Shown: piece by piece, positions 26,840 to 35,762 of the stretch
How positions within the stretch are numbered: position 1 is the first letter of the stretch
How the letters are laid out: each line of letters begins with the position of its first letter
NCBI GenBank assembly: GCA_035605695.1
Contig: DATNGZ010000027.1
Span: 25,277 to 89,276 of the forward strand
Length of the DNA stretch: 64,000 nt
Direction of reading: 5' to 3'
Origin: VRUE01 sp035605695
GTDB taxonomy: Bacteria; Actinomycetota; Thermoleophilia; Solirubrobacterales; 70-9
Made by a program: the position numbers and the translations under genes
Notes under the pieces: model-generated
Told to the model about the DNA's origin: nothing
What the model saw: the letters and a program-made list of their open reading frames with translations, nothing else
The model's database searches: none

Positions 26840-27958
26840 ATGCGCACCGCGATCGTCTCCGACCTGCATCTCGGCAGCGCCACCGGCGAGGACATTGCCC
26901 GCGACCCGGCGATCCGCCGGGTCCTGCTCGACGAGGTCCGCTCCGCTGATCGCCTCGTCCTGCTCGGCGATGCCGTCGAGCTGCGCGAACTGCCGCTCGC
27001 CGACACGCTGAGGCTCGTCCAGCCCTTTTTCGAGGAGCTGGGCAAGGCAATGGCGGGACGCCGGGTGGTGCTCGTCCCCGGCAACCACGATCACCGCATC
27101 GTCGAGCCACTGCTGGAGGAGGTCGCGATCAACGGTGGCCGCCTCGGGCTCGAGCATCGCGCCCTGCCCGCGCGCGAGCCGGCCGAGCGGATCGATGCCT
27201 GGCTCGGCGAGGCCGAGCTCAGCATCGCCTACCCCGGCGTTTGGTTGCGCGACGACGTCTACGCCACCCACGGCCATTACATGGATTGCCACATGAGCCT
27301 GCCGCGGCTGGAGTGCGTCGCCGCGGCGGCGATCATGCGGGCAGGCGGACACCCACCGGACCCCGCCACCCCGGCCGACTACGAGCGCGTGCTGCGGCCG
27401 ATCTACGGCCTGGCCTTCGGCCTCGCCGAGGCCGGGCTCGCCCGCGGCGCGACCCGCCCCTCCGAACGCGCGTGGCGCTCGGTATCCGGGCGCCACCGCA
27501 ACGGCGGGCGCGCTCGCCAGGCCACGCTCAAGGCAGCCGCCGCCGCTGGGGTCCCGGCCAGCGTATGGCTGCTCAACCGCCTCTTTCGCGCCGACTTCGA
27601 CCCCGACCTCTCCTCCGCCTCGATCGCCCGCAGCGGCATCGACGGCGCCGCCGAGGTGGTGCGGCGACTGCGGATCGACGCCGCCCACACGATCACCGGC
27701 CACACCCACCGCGGCGGCCCCTGGGAGGGCGAGGAGGCCTGGCCTCTACCGGGAGGCGGCCAGCTGCACAACAGCGGCAGCTGGGTCTATGCCGACGCTT
27801 TCCACCATCCCGGCTCGCCGCCGGGGCCTTACTGGCCGGGAACGGTCACCTGGGTCGAGGACGAGGGGCCGCCACGCCGGGTGCGCCTGCTGAGCGAGCG
27901 CAGTCGCGAGGAGCTGAAGGCAGCCGTCGCCCACGCCGCCACCGCCGGGCGCGGCTAG
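26840..27958 (+). CDS. Metallophosphoesterase (calcineurin-like)
   Basis: The 372-residue dimetal phosphoesterase has Asp8/His10 in SDLHLG, LLGDAVE (Asp43), PGNHDH (Asn-His near 82), THGHYMD, and TGHTHRGG near the C-terminal third. A long insertion (about residues 150-270) is helical and not typical of small MPEs. The protein ends in a charged tail. The start is ATG 26840. UDP-2,3-diacylglucosamine hydrolase-like or general phosphodiesterase activity is possible. The four-base overlap with the dehalogenase gene is convergent. Confidence 0.85.
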   Translation: MRTAIVSDLHLGSATGEDIARDPAIRRVLLDEVRSADRLVLLGDAVELRELPLADTLRLVQPFFEELGKAMAGRRVVLVPGNHDHRIVEPLLEEVAINGGRLGLEHRALPAREPAERIDAWLGEAELSIAYPGVWLRDDVYATHGHYMDCHMSLPRLECVAAAAIMRAGGHPPDPATPADYERVLRPIYGLAFGLAEAGLARGATRPSERAWRSVSGRHRNGGRARQATLKAAAAAGVPASVWLLNRLFRADFDPDLSSASIARSGIDGAAEVVRRLRIDAAHTITGHTHRGGPWEGEEAWPLPGGGQLHNSGSWVYADAFHHPGSPPGPYWPGTVTWVEDEGPPRRVRLLSERSREELKAAVAHAATAGRG

Positions 27959-28824
27959 AGCCACTCGGCGATCAGCCGGCCGATCTCCGGTCCCGCATCC
28001 TCCTGCAAGAAGTGACCGGCGTTTTCAATCGCGATCGGCGCCGGAAAGTTGAGCTGCTCGGAGACCCGTTCACCGACCGAGAAGGGCAGGATCGAGTCAG
28101 AGTCGGCCCAGAGGACAAGGGTCGGGCGCTCGTCCTCGCGCAGCGCGTCGGCGACCGCCTTGCCCTCGGCGGCGCCGGGCGCATCGGGCTCGGTCGGCAG
28201 GATCAGCGGGAAGGCGCGGACGCCGGCCTTGGCCTCGCCGCTCGGGAAGGGAGCCTCGTAGGCGGCGATCACCTCGTCGCCAGGGTCCTCCTTACAGCCG
28301 CCGCGGACCAGCATCCCGACCGGCACGTCGGCGTTCTCGCGGACGAACTCGCGGAACTGAAGCCACAGATCGCTCATCCGCTGGTGGCCGGTGAAAGGGC
28401 CGGTCTCCATGATCACCAGACGGGAGAAGCGGTCGGGGTGCTCGACCGCGAGCCGCAAGCCGATCGGCCCGCCCCAGTCGTGGACGACGGCGGTCGCGTC
28501 GCGCAGGTCGAGCTCCTCGAGCAGGGTCGAGATCAGCTCGACGTGGCGGTCGTAGGTGTACCAGTCGAGGTCGGTGGGCTTGTCGGAGCGGCCAAAGCCG
28601 GCGTAGTCGGGGGCGATGCAGCGGAAGCCGGCATCGCGCACTGGCGGGATTACCTTGCGCCAGAGGAACGACCAGGTCGGCTCACCGTGAAAGAAGACGA
28701 CCGGCTTGCCCTCTCCCTCGTCGAGGTAGGCCAGCCGCACCCCATCGACCTCGCGGTAACTCGACTCGAAGGGAAAGTCGGGCAGTCCTCGCAGGCTCTC
28801 ATCCGGGGTTCGCACCACGTCCAT
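27955..28824 (-). CDS. Haloalkane dehalogenase (alpha/beta hydrolase)
   Basis: The 289-residue protein matches the haloalkane dehalogenase pattern: FFHGEPTWSFLWRKVIPPV near residue 45, DYAGFGRSDKP, nucleophile VVHDWGGPIGL with Asp in place of Ser, and the late His in AGHFLQEDAG. Trp after the nucleophile and HGEPTW fit halide-binding positions of that family. It would hydrolyse carbon-halogen bonds, although related epoxide hydrolases share parts of this pattern. It stands alone, with no dehalogenation pathway nearby. Confidence 0.85.
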   Translation of the reverse strand: MDVVRTPDESLRGLPDFPFESSYREVDGVRLAYLDEGEGKPVVFFHGEPTWSFLWRKVIPPVRDAGFRCIAPDYAGFGRSDKPTDLDWYTYDRHVELISTLLEELDLRDATAVVHDWGGPIGLRLAVEHPDRFSRLVIMETGPFTGHQRMSDLWLQFREFVRENADVPVGMLVRGGCKEDPGDEVIAAYEAPFPSGEAKAGVRAFPLILPTEPDAPGAAEGKAVADALREDERPTLVLWADSDSILPFSVGERVSEQLNFPAPIAIENAGHFLQEDAGPEIGRLIAEWL

Positions 28825-28932
28825 GGCGCGGAGCCTATGCGAAATCTCGCTCTAGAGCAGGAAATGCGGCCTGTTTCTGGAATACCTGGCCGCACGCATT
28901 CTCTGCCTATAAGTGGAACGAAAGGGTTGCGC

Positions 28933-29316
28933 ATGAATGAGGAGAGCACACTAAGCGGCTGGTGGGTATTCGCCGGCGTCCTACTGCTGATCGCCGGCGT
29001 CCTGAACATCATCTACGGCATCGCCGCGATCGGCGACTCGAAGTTCTTCACCGAGAACGCCACCTACATCATCAGCGGCCTTCACACCTGGGGCTGGATC
29101 ATGCTGATCCTCGGGGTGCTCGAGCTGATCGCTGCCTTCTCGCTCTTCTCAGGAGGGGAGTTCGGGCGCTGGTTCGGCATCTTCGTCGGCTCGCTCAACG
29201 CGATCGGCGCGCTGCTCTCGATCCCGGCCTACCCGTTCTGGTCGCTGGCGATCTTCGCCCTCTCGATCATCATCGTCTACAAGCTCGCGGAGGGCCCCGA
29301 GGGCGCAGTTAGCTAG
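28933..29316 (+). CDS. Small four-helix membrane protein (DUF7144-like)
   Basis: This 127-residue integral membrane protein starts at ATG 28933. Four hydrophobic helices are seen: WWVFAGVLLLIAGVLNIIYG, WGWIMLILGVLELIAAFSLF, WFGIFVGSLNAIGALLSIP, and LAIFALSIIIVYKLAEG. I believe this is the actinobacterial family listed as DUF7144, whose role is unknown. A clear hairpin follows its stop. Confidence 0.8.
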   Translation: MNEESTLSGWWVFAGVLLLIAGVLNIIYGIAAIGDSKFFTENATYIISGLHTWGWIMLILGVLELIAAFSLFSGGEFGRWFGIFVGSLNAIGALLSIPAYPFWSLAIFALSIIIVYKLAEGPEGAVS

Positions 29317-30388
29317 GCGACGATCCAGCCACGCGCTGCGACCGAAGGCCCCGGGAATCCGGGGCCTTCGTCGTTGCGGGACCACCCGCGGCGACAACCT
29401 CGTAGGGCTCGAGGCGCGACCAGGGAGCCGCCGTGCGTTCATTGCCCTCGTAGACGACGTCGACGCCGCTCATCCGGTCGTCCCAGGCGCGGCGCCGCTC
29501 GTCAAACAAGATGCCGAGGAAGCCGAGGCCGAAGGGAATCGCCGCCAGCACCATCCCGATCAGGCGCTTGACCGAGCGGCCGAGGCGCAATCCGCGTCCC
29601 TCAATGTCGAGCCTGATCCCGACGAAGCGCATGCCCGGCGTCTGCCCGGCCAACGACCAGAAGCCGACCAGGTAGAGGCTGCCCAGAGCGAACCAGAGCG
29701 TCGTGCCAGCTGCCAGCGCGGCGCTTGACACCCCGTTGTCGTTGCCGGTGAAGGCCGAGGCGATCAGGGCGGCGACCGCCGCCAAACCGGAAAAGCCGAG
29801 GTTGACGATCAGCAGGTCGAGCCCGAGGGCGAGGGCGCGGGTCGCCGCGCCGGCGCGGTCGGTCGGCTCGGTACGGCGCTTGCGGAAGAAGATCCGTCGC
29901 ACGACTCGCTCGACGACCGCGTCGAGCCGCCGGGTGCCGTTGCCGATCGTGTGCCCGACGTCCTCGATCAAGCCCATGCTCTGGGCGCTGATCGCGGCGC
30001 GAATCTCCGGCGCCTCGGCGATCCGCTCGACCAGCCGCTGCGCCTCGTCGCTAGCCAGCAGCCGCCGCCAAACCTCGTCGACCAGCTCGCTGTCGAGGGC
30101 GTCGATCAAGGCGTGCTTGACCGCGTCGCTCTCCAGCGCGCTGTTCATCGCCTCTTCGACCGCCGGGCCCTGCAGCACCCGCGCGATCGCCCGTTCCACC
30201 GCCTCGCTCTCGACCGCGGCCACCATCGCCTCCTCGGCGGCGGTCTCCACGGCGCGATCGATGCCCGCCGCTTTGCTGACGCTGCGGGCGCTGCGCACGC
30301 CGGCCCCCAGCAGGCGTACGGAGAGCGGCAGCGGTTTCCCGGACGGCCCCTCGCCGGGCGGAACTTGGGAAGAAGGATCGGGCGCCAT
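29309..30388 (-). CDS. RDD-family membrane protein with helical N-terminal region
   Basis: The 359-residue protein has an N-terminal half (about 1-165) of alpha-helical repeats, such as ESEAVERAIARVLQGPAVEE and DALDSELVDEVWRRLLAS. An RDD domain follows with ATRALALGLDLLIVNLGFSG, a second helix, GQTPGMRFVGIRL and RRRAWDDRMSGVDVVY. RDD proteins are membrane proteins, some acting as small transporters. The C-terminal tail is encoded across the hairpin at 29343-29370 and overlaps the convergent gene by 8 bp. It is last in an apparent Nudix-DUF1330-RDD operon. Confidence 0.85.
   Translation of the reverse strand: MAPDPSSQVPPGEGPSGKPLPLSVRLLGAGVRSARSVSKAAGIDRAVETAAEEAMVAAVESEAVERAIARVLQGPAVEEAMNSALESDAVKHALIDALDSELVDEVWRRLLASDEAQRLVERIAEAPEIRAAISAQSMGLIEDVGHTIGNGTRRLDAVVERVVRRIFFRKRRTEPTDRAGAATRALALGLDLLIVNLGFSGLAAVAALIASAFTGNDNGVSSAALAAGTTLWFALGSLYLVGFWSLAGQTPGMRFVGIRLDIEGRGLRLGRSVKRLIGMVLAAIPFGLGFLGILFDERRRAWDDRMSGVDVVYEGNERTAAPWSRLEPYEVVAAGGPATTKAPDSRGLRSQRVAGSSPS
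29343..29370. terminator. Perfect 12-bp stem-loop
   Basis: CGAAGGCCCCGG (29343-29354) and CCGGGGCCTTCG (29359-29370) pair exactly around a 4-nt loop, followed by TCGTT. It lies just past the membrane protein stop at 29316 and inside the tail of the convergent RDD gene. A terminator for the plus-strand gene is likely. Confidence 0.75.
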
Positions 30389-30390
30389 CG

Positions 30391-30777
30391 CTACGGCGTC
30401 CCCTCGCCCGGGTCCATCGGGTGAAGCTCGCCGCGAGCCAGCGCTTCGGTGCGCAGGTGACCTACGGCCTGGTACTCGGCGGAGCCGATCATCTCGAGGA
30501 ACGCCTGTCGGGTCGGGTATTCGACCAGGACAACGAGGTCCCAGGAGCCGTCGCCGATCAGCGCCGCCGCGGGCTCGCCGAGAAAGGCGATCCGGCCGCC
30601 GGCCTTTTCCAACAGCGGCGCAACGGCCTCGCCGTATTCCTCGTAGCGCTCGCGCCCACCATCGGGCTTGAAGGCGAGCAGGTTCAGCATCACCAGCGGC
30701 TTGCCGTCGCCGGCGCGCTCCGCGAAGGCGGCAAATCCCGCCTTGTTCAGTGGCTCGGCCTCGGCCTGTGCGCTCAT
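30391..30777 (-). CDS. DUF1330-family protein
   Basis: This 128-residue ferredoxin-like protein shows PLVMLNLLAFKPDGGRERYE, IAFLGEPAAALIG, WDLVVLVEYPTRQAFLEM and the end motif YQAVGHLRTEALA. DUF1330 proteins belong to the dimeric alpha/beta-barrel class, and their function is unknown. Its start overlaps the Nudix stop (ATGA), and its stop is 2 bp from the RDD start. Confidence 0.85.
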   Translation of the reverse strand: MSAQAEAEPLNKAGFAAFAERAGDGKPLVMLNLLAFKPDGGRERYEEYGEAVAPLLEKAGGRIAFLGEPAAALIGDGSWDLVVLVEYPTRQAFLEMIGSAEYQAVGHLRTEALARGELHPMDPGEGTP

Positions 30778-31235
30778 CTGACTTTCAACCTATCGAGAAA
30801 TTCGGCCTGCGCGGCGATGATCTTCCTCCGCGCCTCATCGAGGCCGAACCACTCGGCCCGGTCGACCTCGGGAAACTCGCGCTCGGCGCCGGAGCGCGGC
30901 GGCCACTCGATGCTGAAGGTGTTGCTGCGCAGCGTCGTCGGGTCGAAGTCGCCCTCGGCCGCCCAACAGTGGACGACCTTGCCGGCTTTCTGACGCACCG
31001 AGCCAAGCTCGTCCAGCTCTTCAGCGGCAAAGGAAAAGGGTGATCCCAGCTCCTCTTCCAGCTCGCGCAGGGCGCAGCGGAGGGGCTCCTCGCCCTCCTC
31101 CACCAGCCCCTTCGGGATCGACCAGGCGCCGAGGTCCTTCTTCGACCAATAGGGACCGCCCGGGTGGACGAGCAGCACTTCAAGCGCCTCCCCGGCGCGG
31201 CGAAAGAGCAGGATCCCGGCGCTGGTTGCGGCCAC
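30774..31235 (-). CDS. Nudix hydrolase
   Basis: The 153-residue pyrophosphohydrolase has a complete Nudix box (GLVEEGEEPLRCALRELEEE, then LG), preceded by LGAWSIPKG. The opening AGILLFRRAGEALEVLLVHP fits members that act on diadenosine polyphosphates or NTP derivatives. The substrate cannot be told. It is the first gene of a compact three-gene operon. Confidence 0.92.
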   Translation of the reverse strand: MAATSAGILLFRRAGEALEVLLVHPGGPYWSKKDLGAWSIPKGLVEEGEEPLRCALRELEEELGSPFSFAAEELDELGSVRQKAGKVVHCWAAEGDFDPTTLRSNTFSIEWPPRSGAEREFPEVDRAEWFGLDEARRKIIAAQAEFLDRLKVR

Positions 31236-31274
31236 GCTGGGACGCTAGCCGAAAGCGACCCGGTCGACCGGGGA

Positions 31275-32432
31275 CTACGCCACGTGCTTGAGCGCGGCCC
31301 GCCCTGCGCCCGCAGCAAGGCGGCCCGCCTCAACCCCGCTCGCCCAGGCGACCTCCGAGAGCAGACCGGGGGCGGCAACCATGTCGCCGGCGAGGTAGAC
31401 GCCGTCGCCGCGGTCGACCGCCGGCCGGTCGCGCCAGATCATGCCGGGGTGGTCGAGCGGGCCGGTCCGTCCCTCCATCACCTGGCGCCGGTGCCAGGTT
31501 TGGCGCCGGCTGCGGTTCGGCAGCGCGGCGTCGAGCAAGCGCTCCAACCTCAGCCCGGCCTGGTCGGCATTCTCGCCGGGCCGGATCGGCATCTGCGCCT
31601 GCACCAGCTCCTCGCCGTCGGGGGCCAGGGAGGGATCGGGGGCGCTGAAGCGCTCGATCCAGCCAGCCTCGTCGAGGTCGGAGACGATGAAGGGATCGCC
31701 ACGGCGATGCTCGAGTCCGAGGTCGATGCAGACGGTCCGCCCCGCGGGCCAGTCGAGCGACTCGTCGCCGAGCAGCTCGCGCGCCTGGTGAAGTTCTGTT
31801 GCAACGATCGTCGGCGTGCTCGGCAGGGCCTCGACCGGATGGCCCAGCTCGATCCTCACCCCCAACTGCCGCGCCCGCGTCTCCAGCGCAGCGATCATCG
31901 CGCCCCAGCCACCGAGCAGGTAGCGCGCCGTCGGCGGCGGACTGAGCAGGACCCGGACCGAGTGCTTCCAGACGAATGCCGCGGATAGCTCACCCGGGTC
32001 GTGGTGGAAGGTGTAGACGCCGGCGGCGGCGGAGAGCATCGCCGCGGTCTGCTCGTCGGTGTGATCGGCGACCCAGCTGCGGAAGTCCTGGTCGACGGGC
32101 GCCTCGCGACCGCGCAACCGCAGCACTGCTGGGATGGTTCCCAGCGGTGGCGTCCGGCGCACAGCGCCCTGCCAGCGGAAACGGATGCCGGCGAGCGACG
32201 GGCCGGAAAACGGTGGCAGGAGGTCGCGTTCGGCAAGCCAATCCCAGAGCGGCCCGTCCTTATAGATGACGTGGGGCCCGAAGTTCGCCTTGTAAGGACC
32301 GCCCATGCTGCGGGCGCGCCCGCCCAGCACCTCATGCGCCTCGAGCAGGCGCACGTCTCCCCCAGCCTCTGCGCAAGTAATCGCGGCAGTGAGACCGGCC
32401 AACCCACCACCGACAATCGTGACCTGACTCAT
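31275..32432 (-). CDS. FAD/NAD(P)-dependent oxidoreductase (phytoene dehydrogenase/amine oxidase-like)
   Basis: The 385-residue flavoprotein starts at ATG 32432, with a GAGGGG run upstream. N-terminal MSQVTIVGGGLAGLTAAITC and LEAHEVLGGRARS bind FAD. C-terminal GDGVYLAGDMVAAPGLLSEV is the second FAD contact seen in phytoene desaturase-type enzymes. The middle, substrate-binding part is divergent. No carotenoid genes lie nearby, so the substrate is open. Confidence 0.85.
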   Translation of the reverse strand: MSQVTIVGGGLAGLTAAITCAEAGGDVRLLEAHEVLGGRARSMGGPYKANFGPHVIYKDGPLWDWLAERDLLPPFSGPSLAGIRFRWQGAVRRTPPLGTIPAVLRLRGREAPVDQDFRSWVADHTDEQTAAMLSAAAGVYTFHHDPGELSAAFVWKHSVRVLLSPPPTARYLLGGWGAMIAALETRARQLGVRIELGHPVEALPSTPTIVATELHQARELLGDESLDWPAGRTVCIDLGLEHRRGDPFIVSDLDEAGWIERFSAPDPSLAPDGEELVQAQMPIRPGENADQAGLRLERLLDAALPNRSRRQTWHRRQVMEGRTGPLDHPGMIWRDRPAVDRGDGVYLAGDMVAAPGLLSEVAWASGVEAGRLAAGAGRAALKHVA

Positions 32433-32458
32433 CGCGCCCCTCGCTTTCGTCCACGGTG

Positions 32459-32507
32459 GCTGACTTCGCACTTAGTCGCGCATAGGGCGAAAAAATGCGA
32501 AGTCAAC
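32459..32507. repeat. Palindrome between divergent genes
   Basis: TGACTTCGCA (32461-32470) and TGCGAAGTCA (32496-32505) pair exactly, and the arms extend by one mismatch and one further pair. An inner TCGC/GCGA pair sits in the loop. It lies between the FAD oxidoreductase start (32432) and the MocR-type regulator start (32569), where an operator is plausible. Confidence 0.65.
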
Positions 32508-32568
32508 GGTTCTTGCTGCATGGTCAGCACATCATACGGGTGGACTGGTCCGCTATACAGAGCCAGTG

Positions 32569-33975
32569 ATGGCAGATCAGAATGGGCCAGTTGGACCGGG
32601 CCTCCTGCTCGAGCTGGACCGGGACGGCGGAGCGCCGCTGCACGAACAGATCGAGCGCTCGATCCGTGAGGACATCAGGGCGGGACGGCTGGCGGCGGGG
32701 GCGCGGCTCCCCTCCACCCGCAGCCTCGCCTCCGAGCTGGGAATCTCGCGCGGGGTCGTCAGCGAGGCCTACGGTCAGCTCGCCGCCGAGGGCTACCTGC
32801 TCGCCAGCCAGGGCGCGCCGACGCGGGTTTCGCCCGCGGTGCGAGTCGCCAGGGCCCGCGCTCCCGCTCGCTCGCTGCTGCCGGAGTTCCGCTACCAGCT
32901 CGACCCGGGCACTCCCGACCTCGCGGGCTTCCCCCGCGACCGCTGGCTGCGCTCGCTGCGCGCCGCCTGGCGCCAAGCGCCGATCGACGCCGTCGACTAC
33001 CCCGATCCACGCGGCGTGCCGGCGCTGCGCGAGTCGCTCTCCGAGTACCTCGGCAGGGTCCACGGCGCCGCCGCCGACCCCGAGCAGATCATCGTCTGCA
33101 CCGGTTTCTCACAAGGCCTCTCGCTTATTGTCCACTGGTTGCAGAACCGCGGGGTCGAGCGGATCGCGCTCGAGGATCCGGGCTGGCATAACCACCGCCT
33201 CGTAGTCGAACAAGCCGGGCTCGAGGTGGCGCCGGTGCCGGTCGACGACGAGGGACTCTGCGTCGAGGCGCTGGAAGCAACCGACGCCGCCGCGGTCGTC
33301 GTCACTCCCGCGCACCAGTTTCCCACCGGCACCGTGCTGAGTAGTGAGCGGCGGGCAGCGCTGATCGAGTGGGCCGAGCGCGAGGAGAAGCTGATCGTCG
33401 AGGACGACTTCGATTCCGAGCTGCGCTACGAGGGCAGTGGCGTTGGGGCGCTGCAGGGACTGGCGCCAGAGCGCGTCGCCTACATCGGTTCGGCCAGCAA
33501 GCGCCTGGTCCCGGCGATGCGGCTCGGCTGGATGCTGACGCCCTCCTGGCTGGGCTGGCCGCTGATCTCGGTCAAGGCGGTCGAGGACCGGGGCTCGGAG
33601 GCGATCGGCCAACTCGCCCTGCACGACTTCATCGCCCGCGGCGAGCTCGACCGCCACCTGCGTCGCATGCGCCAGCGCTACGGGCTGCGCCGCGAGGCCC
33701 TGCTCGAAGCCATATCGCGTCATCTCCCGGAAGCTCGCCTCTGCGAGGGCGCCGCCGGGCTCTACGAGCTGGCCGAGTTCCCACCCGAGGTCGATGAGGC
33801 CGCCCTGATCGGCGCCGCCGCGATGCGCGGCCTCGGCCTCGAGGGCTTGGCGCTGCACCGCTTCCGACCCGGCGGCCCAGCCGGCCTCGTCCTCGGCTTC
33901 GCCAACCTTCCCGAGCCCGCGATCGAGCAGAGCGTTCGCCTTATCGCCGAGGCGCTCGCCAAGAGCTGGGGCTAG
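32569..33975 (+). CDS. MocR/PdxR-type GntR regulator with aminotransferase domain
   Basis: The 468-residue protein has a GntR winged helix at about 15-85 (PLHEQIERSIREDIRAGRLA, RLPSTRSLASELGISRG). A fold-type I aminotransferase domain follows, with CTGFSQGLSLIVHWL, ALEDPGWHNHR and the PLP lysine in IGSASKRLVPAMRLGWM. MocR proteins sense PLP or amino compounds and control vitamin B6 or amine metabolism. The gene is divergent to the FAD oxidoreductase, with a palindrome between them, and may regulate it. ATG 32569 directly follows a GTG in frame, and either could be used. Confidence 0.92.
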   Translation: MADQNGPVGPGLLLELDRDGGAPLHEQIERSIREDIRAGRLAAGARLPSTRSLASELGISRGVVSEAYGQLAAEGYLLASQGAPTRVSPAVRVARARAPARSLLPEFRYQLDPGTPDLAGFPRDRWLRSLRAAWRQAPIDAVDYPDPRGVPALRESLSEYLGRVHGAAADPEQIIVCTGFSQGLSLIVHWLQNRGVERIALEDPGWHNHRLVVEQAGLEVAPVPVDDEGLCVEALEATDAAAVVVTPAHQFPTGTVLSSERRAALIEWAEREEKLIVEDDFDSELRYEGSGVGALQGLAPERVAYIGSASKRLVPAMRLGWMLTPSWLGWPLISVKAVEDRGSEAIGQLALHDFIARGELDRHLRRMRQRYGLRREALLEAISRHLPEARLCEGAAGLYELAEFPPEVDEAALIGAAAMRGLGLEGLALHRFRPGGPAGLVLGFANLPEPAIEQSVRLIAEALAKSWG

Positions 33976-34379
33976 TCGACCGGCGCGCTCGCCTCCAGCG
34001 TTTTCTTCACCGTGTCGATGCCACGCGCCATCAGCTCCCCGGTGACCTCAGCGGCCTCGTTGGGCAGCAGGTCGGCGGTCCAGACAAACCGCGTGGTGCC
34101 GTCCTCGTTGGCGAACACCTGCGCAGCGCCGTTGTGGTGCGTGTAGGGACCGTCGACTATCGACCAGACCAGCCTGCGGTCCTCGTCGCTGAGGTCGATC
34201 AGCAGCTCGCGGGCGACCGCTCCGTTGAAGAAGGTGACGATCCGGTCCTCGCCATCAAGACTCGCGTCAACGACAAAGCCGGGAACCAGGCGCTTGTGCA
34301 GCCCACCCCAGTCGCGCAGCGCCGCCCAGGCGTCCTCCGGGCTCGCCTCGATTGTCCGCTCCAAGTGGATTGATGCCAT
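33972..34379 (-). CDS. SRPBCC-family protein
   Basis: The 135-residue START-like protein starts at ATG 34379 behind AAAGGA at 8 nt. The pattern is typical: SIHLERTIEASPEDAWAALR, KRLVPGFVVDASLDGEDRIV, RRLVWSIVDGP, TRFVWTADLLPNEAAEV and a final helix ending VKKTLE. It probably carries or cyclises a hydrophobic small molecule. It converges with the MocR gene with a four-base overlap. Confidence 0.85.
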   Translation of the reverse strand: MASIHLERTIEASPEDAWAALRDWGGLHKRLVPGFVVDASLDGEDRIVTFFNGAVARELLIDLSDEDRRLVWSIVDGPYTHHNGAAQVFANEDGTTRFVWTADLLPNEAAEVTGELMARGIDTVKKTLEASAPVD

Positions 34380-34413
34380 CTCGATTTCCTTTCGCCGTTC
34401 ATAGACTGGTTGG

Positions 34414-34917
34414 ATGCGACGGTCGCAGATCATTACTTCACCTGACGGCGATCGATGGCAGGTACGGCGGCGCTGGCTGGACCGTCCGGTTCCAAAAATT
34501 CGAAAATCACTGCGGACCACAAATGATGAGCTTGCCCTGGAAGGCGGGCTCGAGGCTCTCTCGGCCGGAGTCGGCGACAGCATTCCCCTCGCTATCGGCG
34601 TGTCAATCGCGGTTGCGCTCCTCATCTTCTTCCTGCTGCCGTTGGTCGGTATCGCGCTGGAGATAGCCCTCCTGCTAATGCTGCTGAGCTCCGGGATTGT
34701 CGGACGAGTACTTCTAAGGCGTCCTTGGACGATCGAGGCGGTCAACCTCGACCACCCGCAACGCTCAGCCGCTTTCGCCGTGAAGGGGTGGAAACAATCG
34801 GGCCGTGCGATCGACGAGCTGAGCAAGACGATCCCCGTCTCGGGTCTTCCCAGCGGGCCCGAGGACCTGGTCGGATCCGTGAGGTCAATTGGACCCGACC
34901 AGGCCGGTCCTCAGTAG
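34414..34917 (+). CDS. Membrane protein with two helices, 167 aa
   Basis: An N-terminal cytosolic strand-rich region includes TSPDGDRWQVRRRWLDRPVP. Two adjacent hydrophobic helices follow at about 57-95, with PLAIGVSIAVALLIFFLLPL and ALEIALLLMLLSSGIVG. The C-terminal part has WTIEAVNL and a Trp-Lys helix. I recognise the general layout from actinobacterial hypothetical proteins but know no function. Confidence 0.65.
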   Translation: MRRSQIITSPDGDRWQVRRRWLDRPVPKIRKSLRTTNDELALEGGLEALSAGVGDSIPLAIGVSIAVALLIFFLLPLVGIALEIALLLMLLSSGIVGRVLLRRPWTIEAVNLDHPQRSAAFAVKGWKQSGRAIDELSKTIPVSGLPSGPEDLVGSVRSIGPDQAGPQ

Positions 34918-35097
34918 ACAGCGGTCGCACTCGCTGTCATCGGTCGGGCCGTCGCCGGTCGAGCCGGCTTCGACGTAGACGGCGCCGGGCTCGTCGAGAT
35001 GTTCGTTGTGCCAGGGTGGAGATCCACCACCCCCTTTCAATTGTGGAGAAGCCCCAACGCACGGCGAGGCGTCGTCCAGCCCCACTAGGTTGCTGCG

Positions 35098-35754
35098 ATG
35101 GTGAGATTGCCGCTCGCAACCGACTGGGCCGAAGTTCTGGTTCCGCCCGTCTGGAGCGCCACCCTGCTGCTGATCATCCTGGTCCTCGCCTGGGCTCTGC
35201 GGCGACCGCTGACGCGAGCCTTCGCGGCGCTCGGCGTCTCACGGCTCAGCATTCTCGGCGTCGACGTCGAGTGGATCACAAACCAGGCCGAGGACGCCTA
35301 CAGCGCCCGCAACCTGCCGGCCCCGGGGCGCGGAGAACTCCGCGCCTTCGCCCTGCTCGGCGTCCGCCTGGAGCCGCTTATCCGCGATCGCCGGATTCTC
35401 TGGGTGGACGACAACCCCGCCAACAATGAAACCGAGGCGATGCTGCTCCGCAAGCTCGGCGTGGAGGTCGAAAACGCGACCGGCACTGAGGAAGCCGTGA
35501 CCCGACTGCGCCGCGATCCCACCCGCTTCGACCTCGTGATCTCCGACTGGACGCGGGGCGGGAACCGCGATGCCGGGCCCGAGCTGCTGACCGAGCTCGG
35601 CCTCGCCGGCATCGGCCTCCCGGTCCTGATGTACGTCGAGGACACTTCCGCCGAGCGCAAAGCCAGGGTCGCCGAACTCGGCGCCAAGGGCATCACCGCC
35701 GAGCCCGATGAGCTGCTCAAGCAGGTCTTGGTCGAACTCGCGACCGCGGGCTGA
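35098..35754 (+). CDS. Membrane-anchored response-regulator receiver protein
   Basis: The 218-residue protein has one N-terminal membrane helix (about 18-35, VWSATLLLIILVLAWALRRP). A linker follows and then a CheY-like receiver: ILWVDDNPANN with Asp104-Asp105, phospho-acceptor Asp150 in DLVISDWTRGG, LMYVED in the switch position, and Lys197 in LGAKGITAEP. There is no output domain. A receiver tethered directly to the membrane is uncommon. The usual Thr/Ser switch residue is replaced, so signalling may differ from the standard cycle. No kinase gene is adjacent. Confidence 0.78.
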   Translation: MVRLPLATDWAEVLVPPVWSATLLLIILVLAWALRRPLTRAFAALGVSRLSILGVDVEWITNQAEDAYSARNLPAPGRGELRAFALLGVRLEPLIRDRRILWVDDNPANNETEAMLLRKLGVEVENATGTEEAVTRLRRDPTRFDLVISDWTRGGNRDAGPELLTELGLAGIGLPVLMYVEDTSAERKARVAELGAKGITAEPDELLKQVLVELATAG

Positions 35755-35762
35755 GGAAGCAG

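Noticed and set aside
27241..29316. A 691-codon plus-strand frame spanning the phosphoesterase and dehalogenase regions
   Set aside because: Only its last 127 codons form a plausible protein (the four-helix membrane protein from 28933). The rest is a shadow of two well-supported genes.
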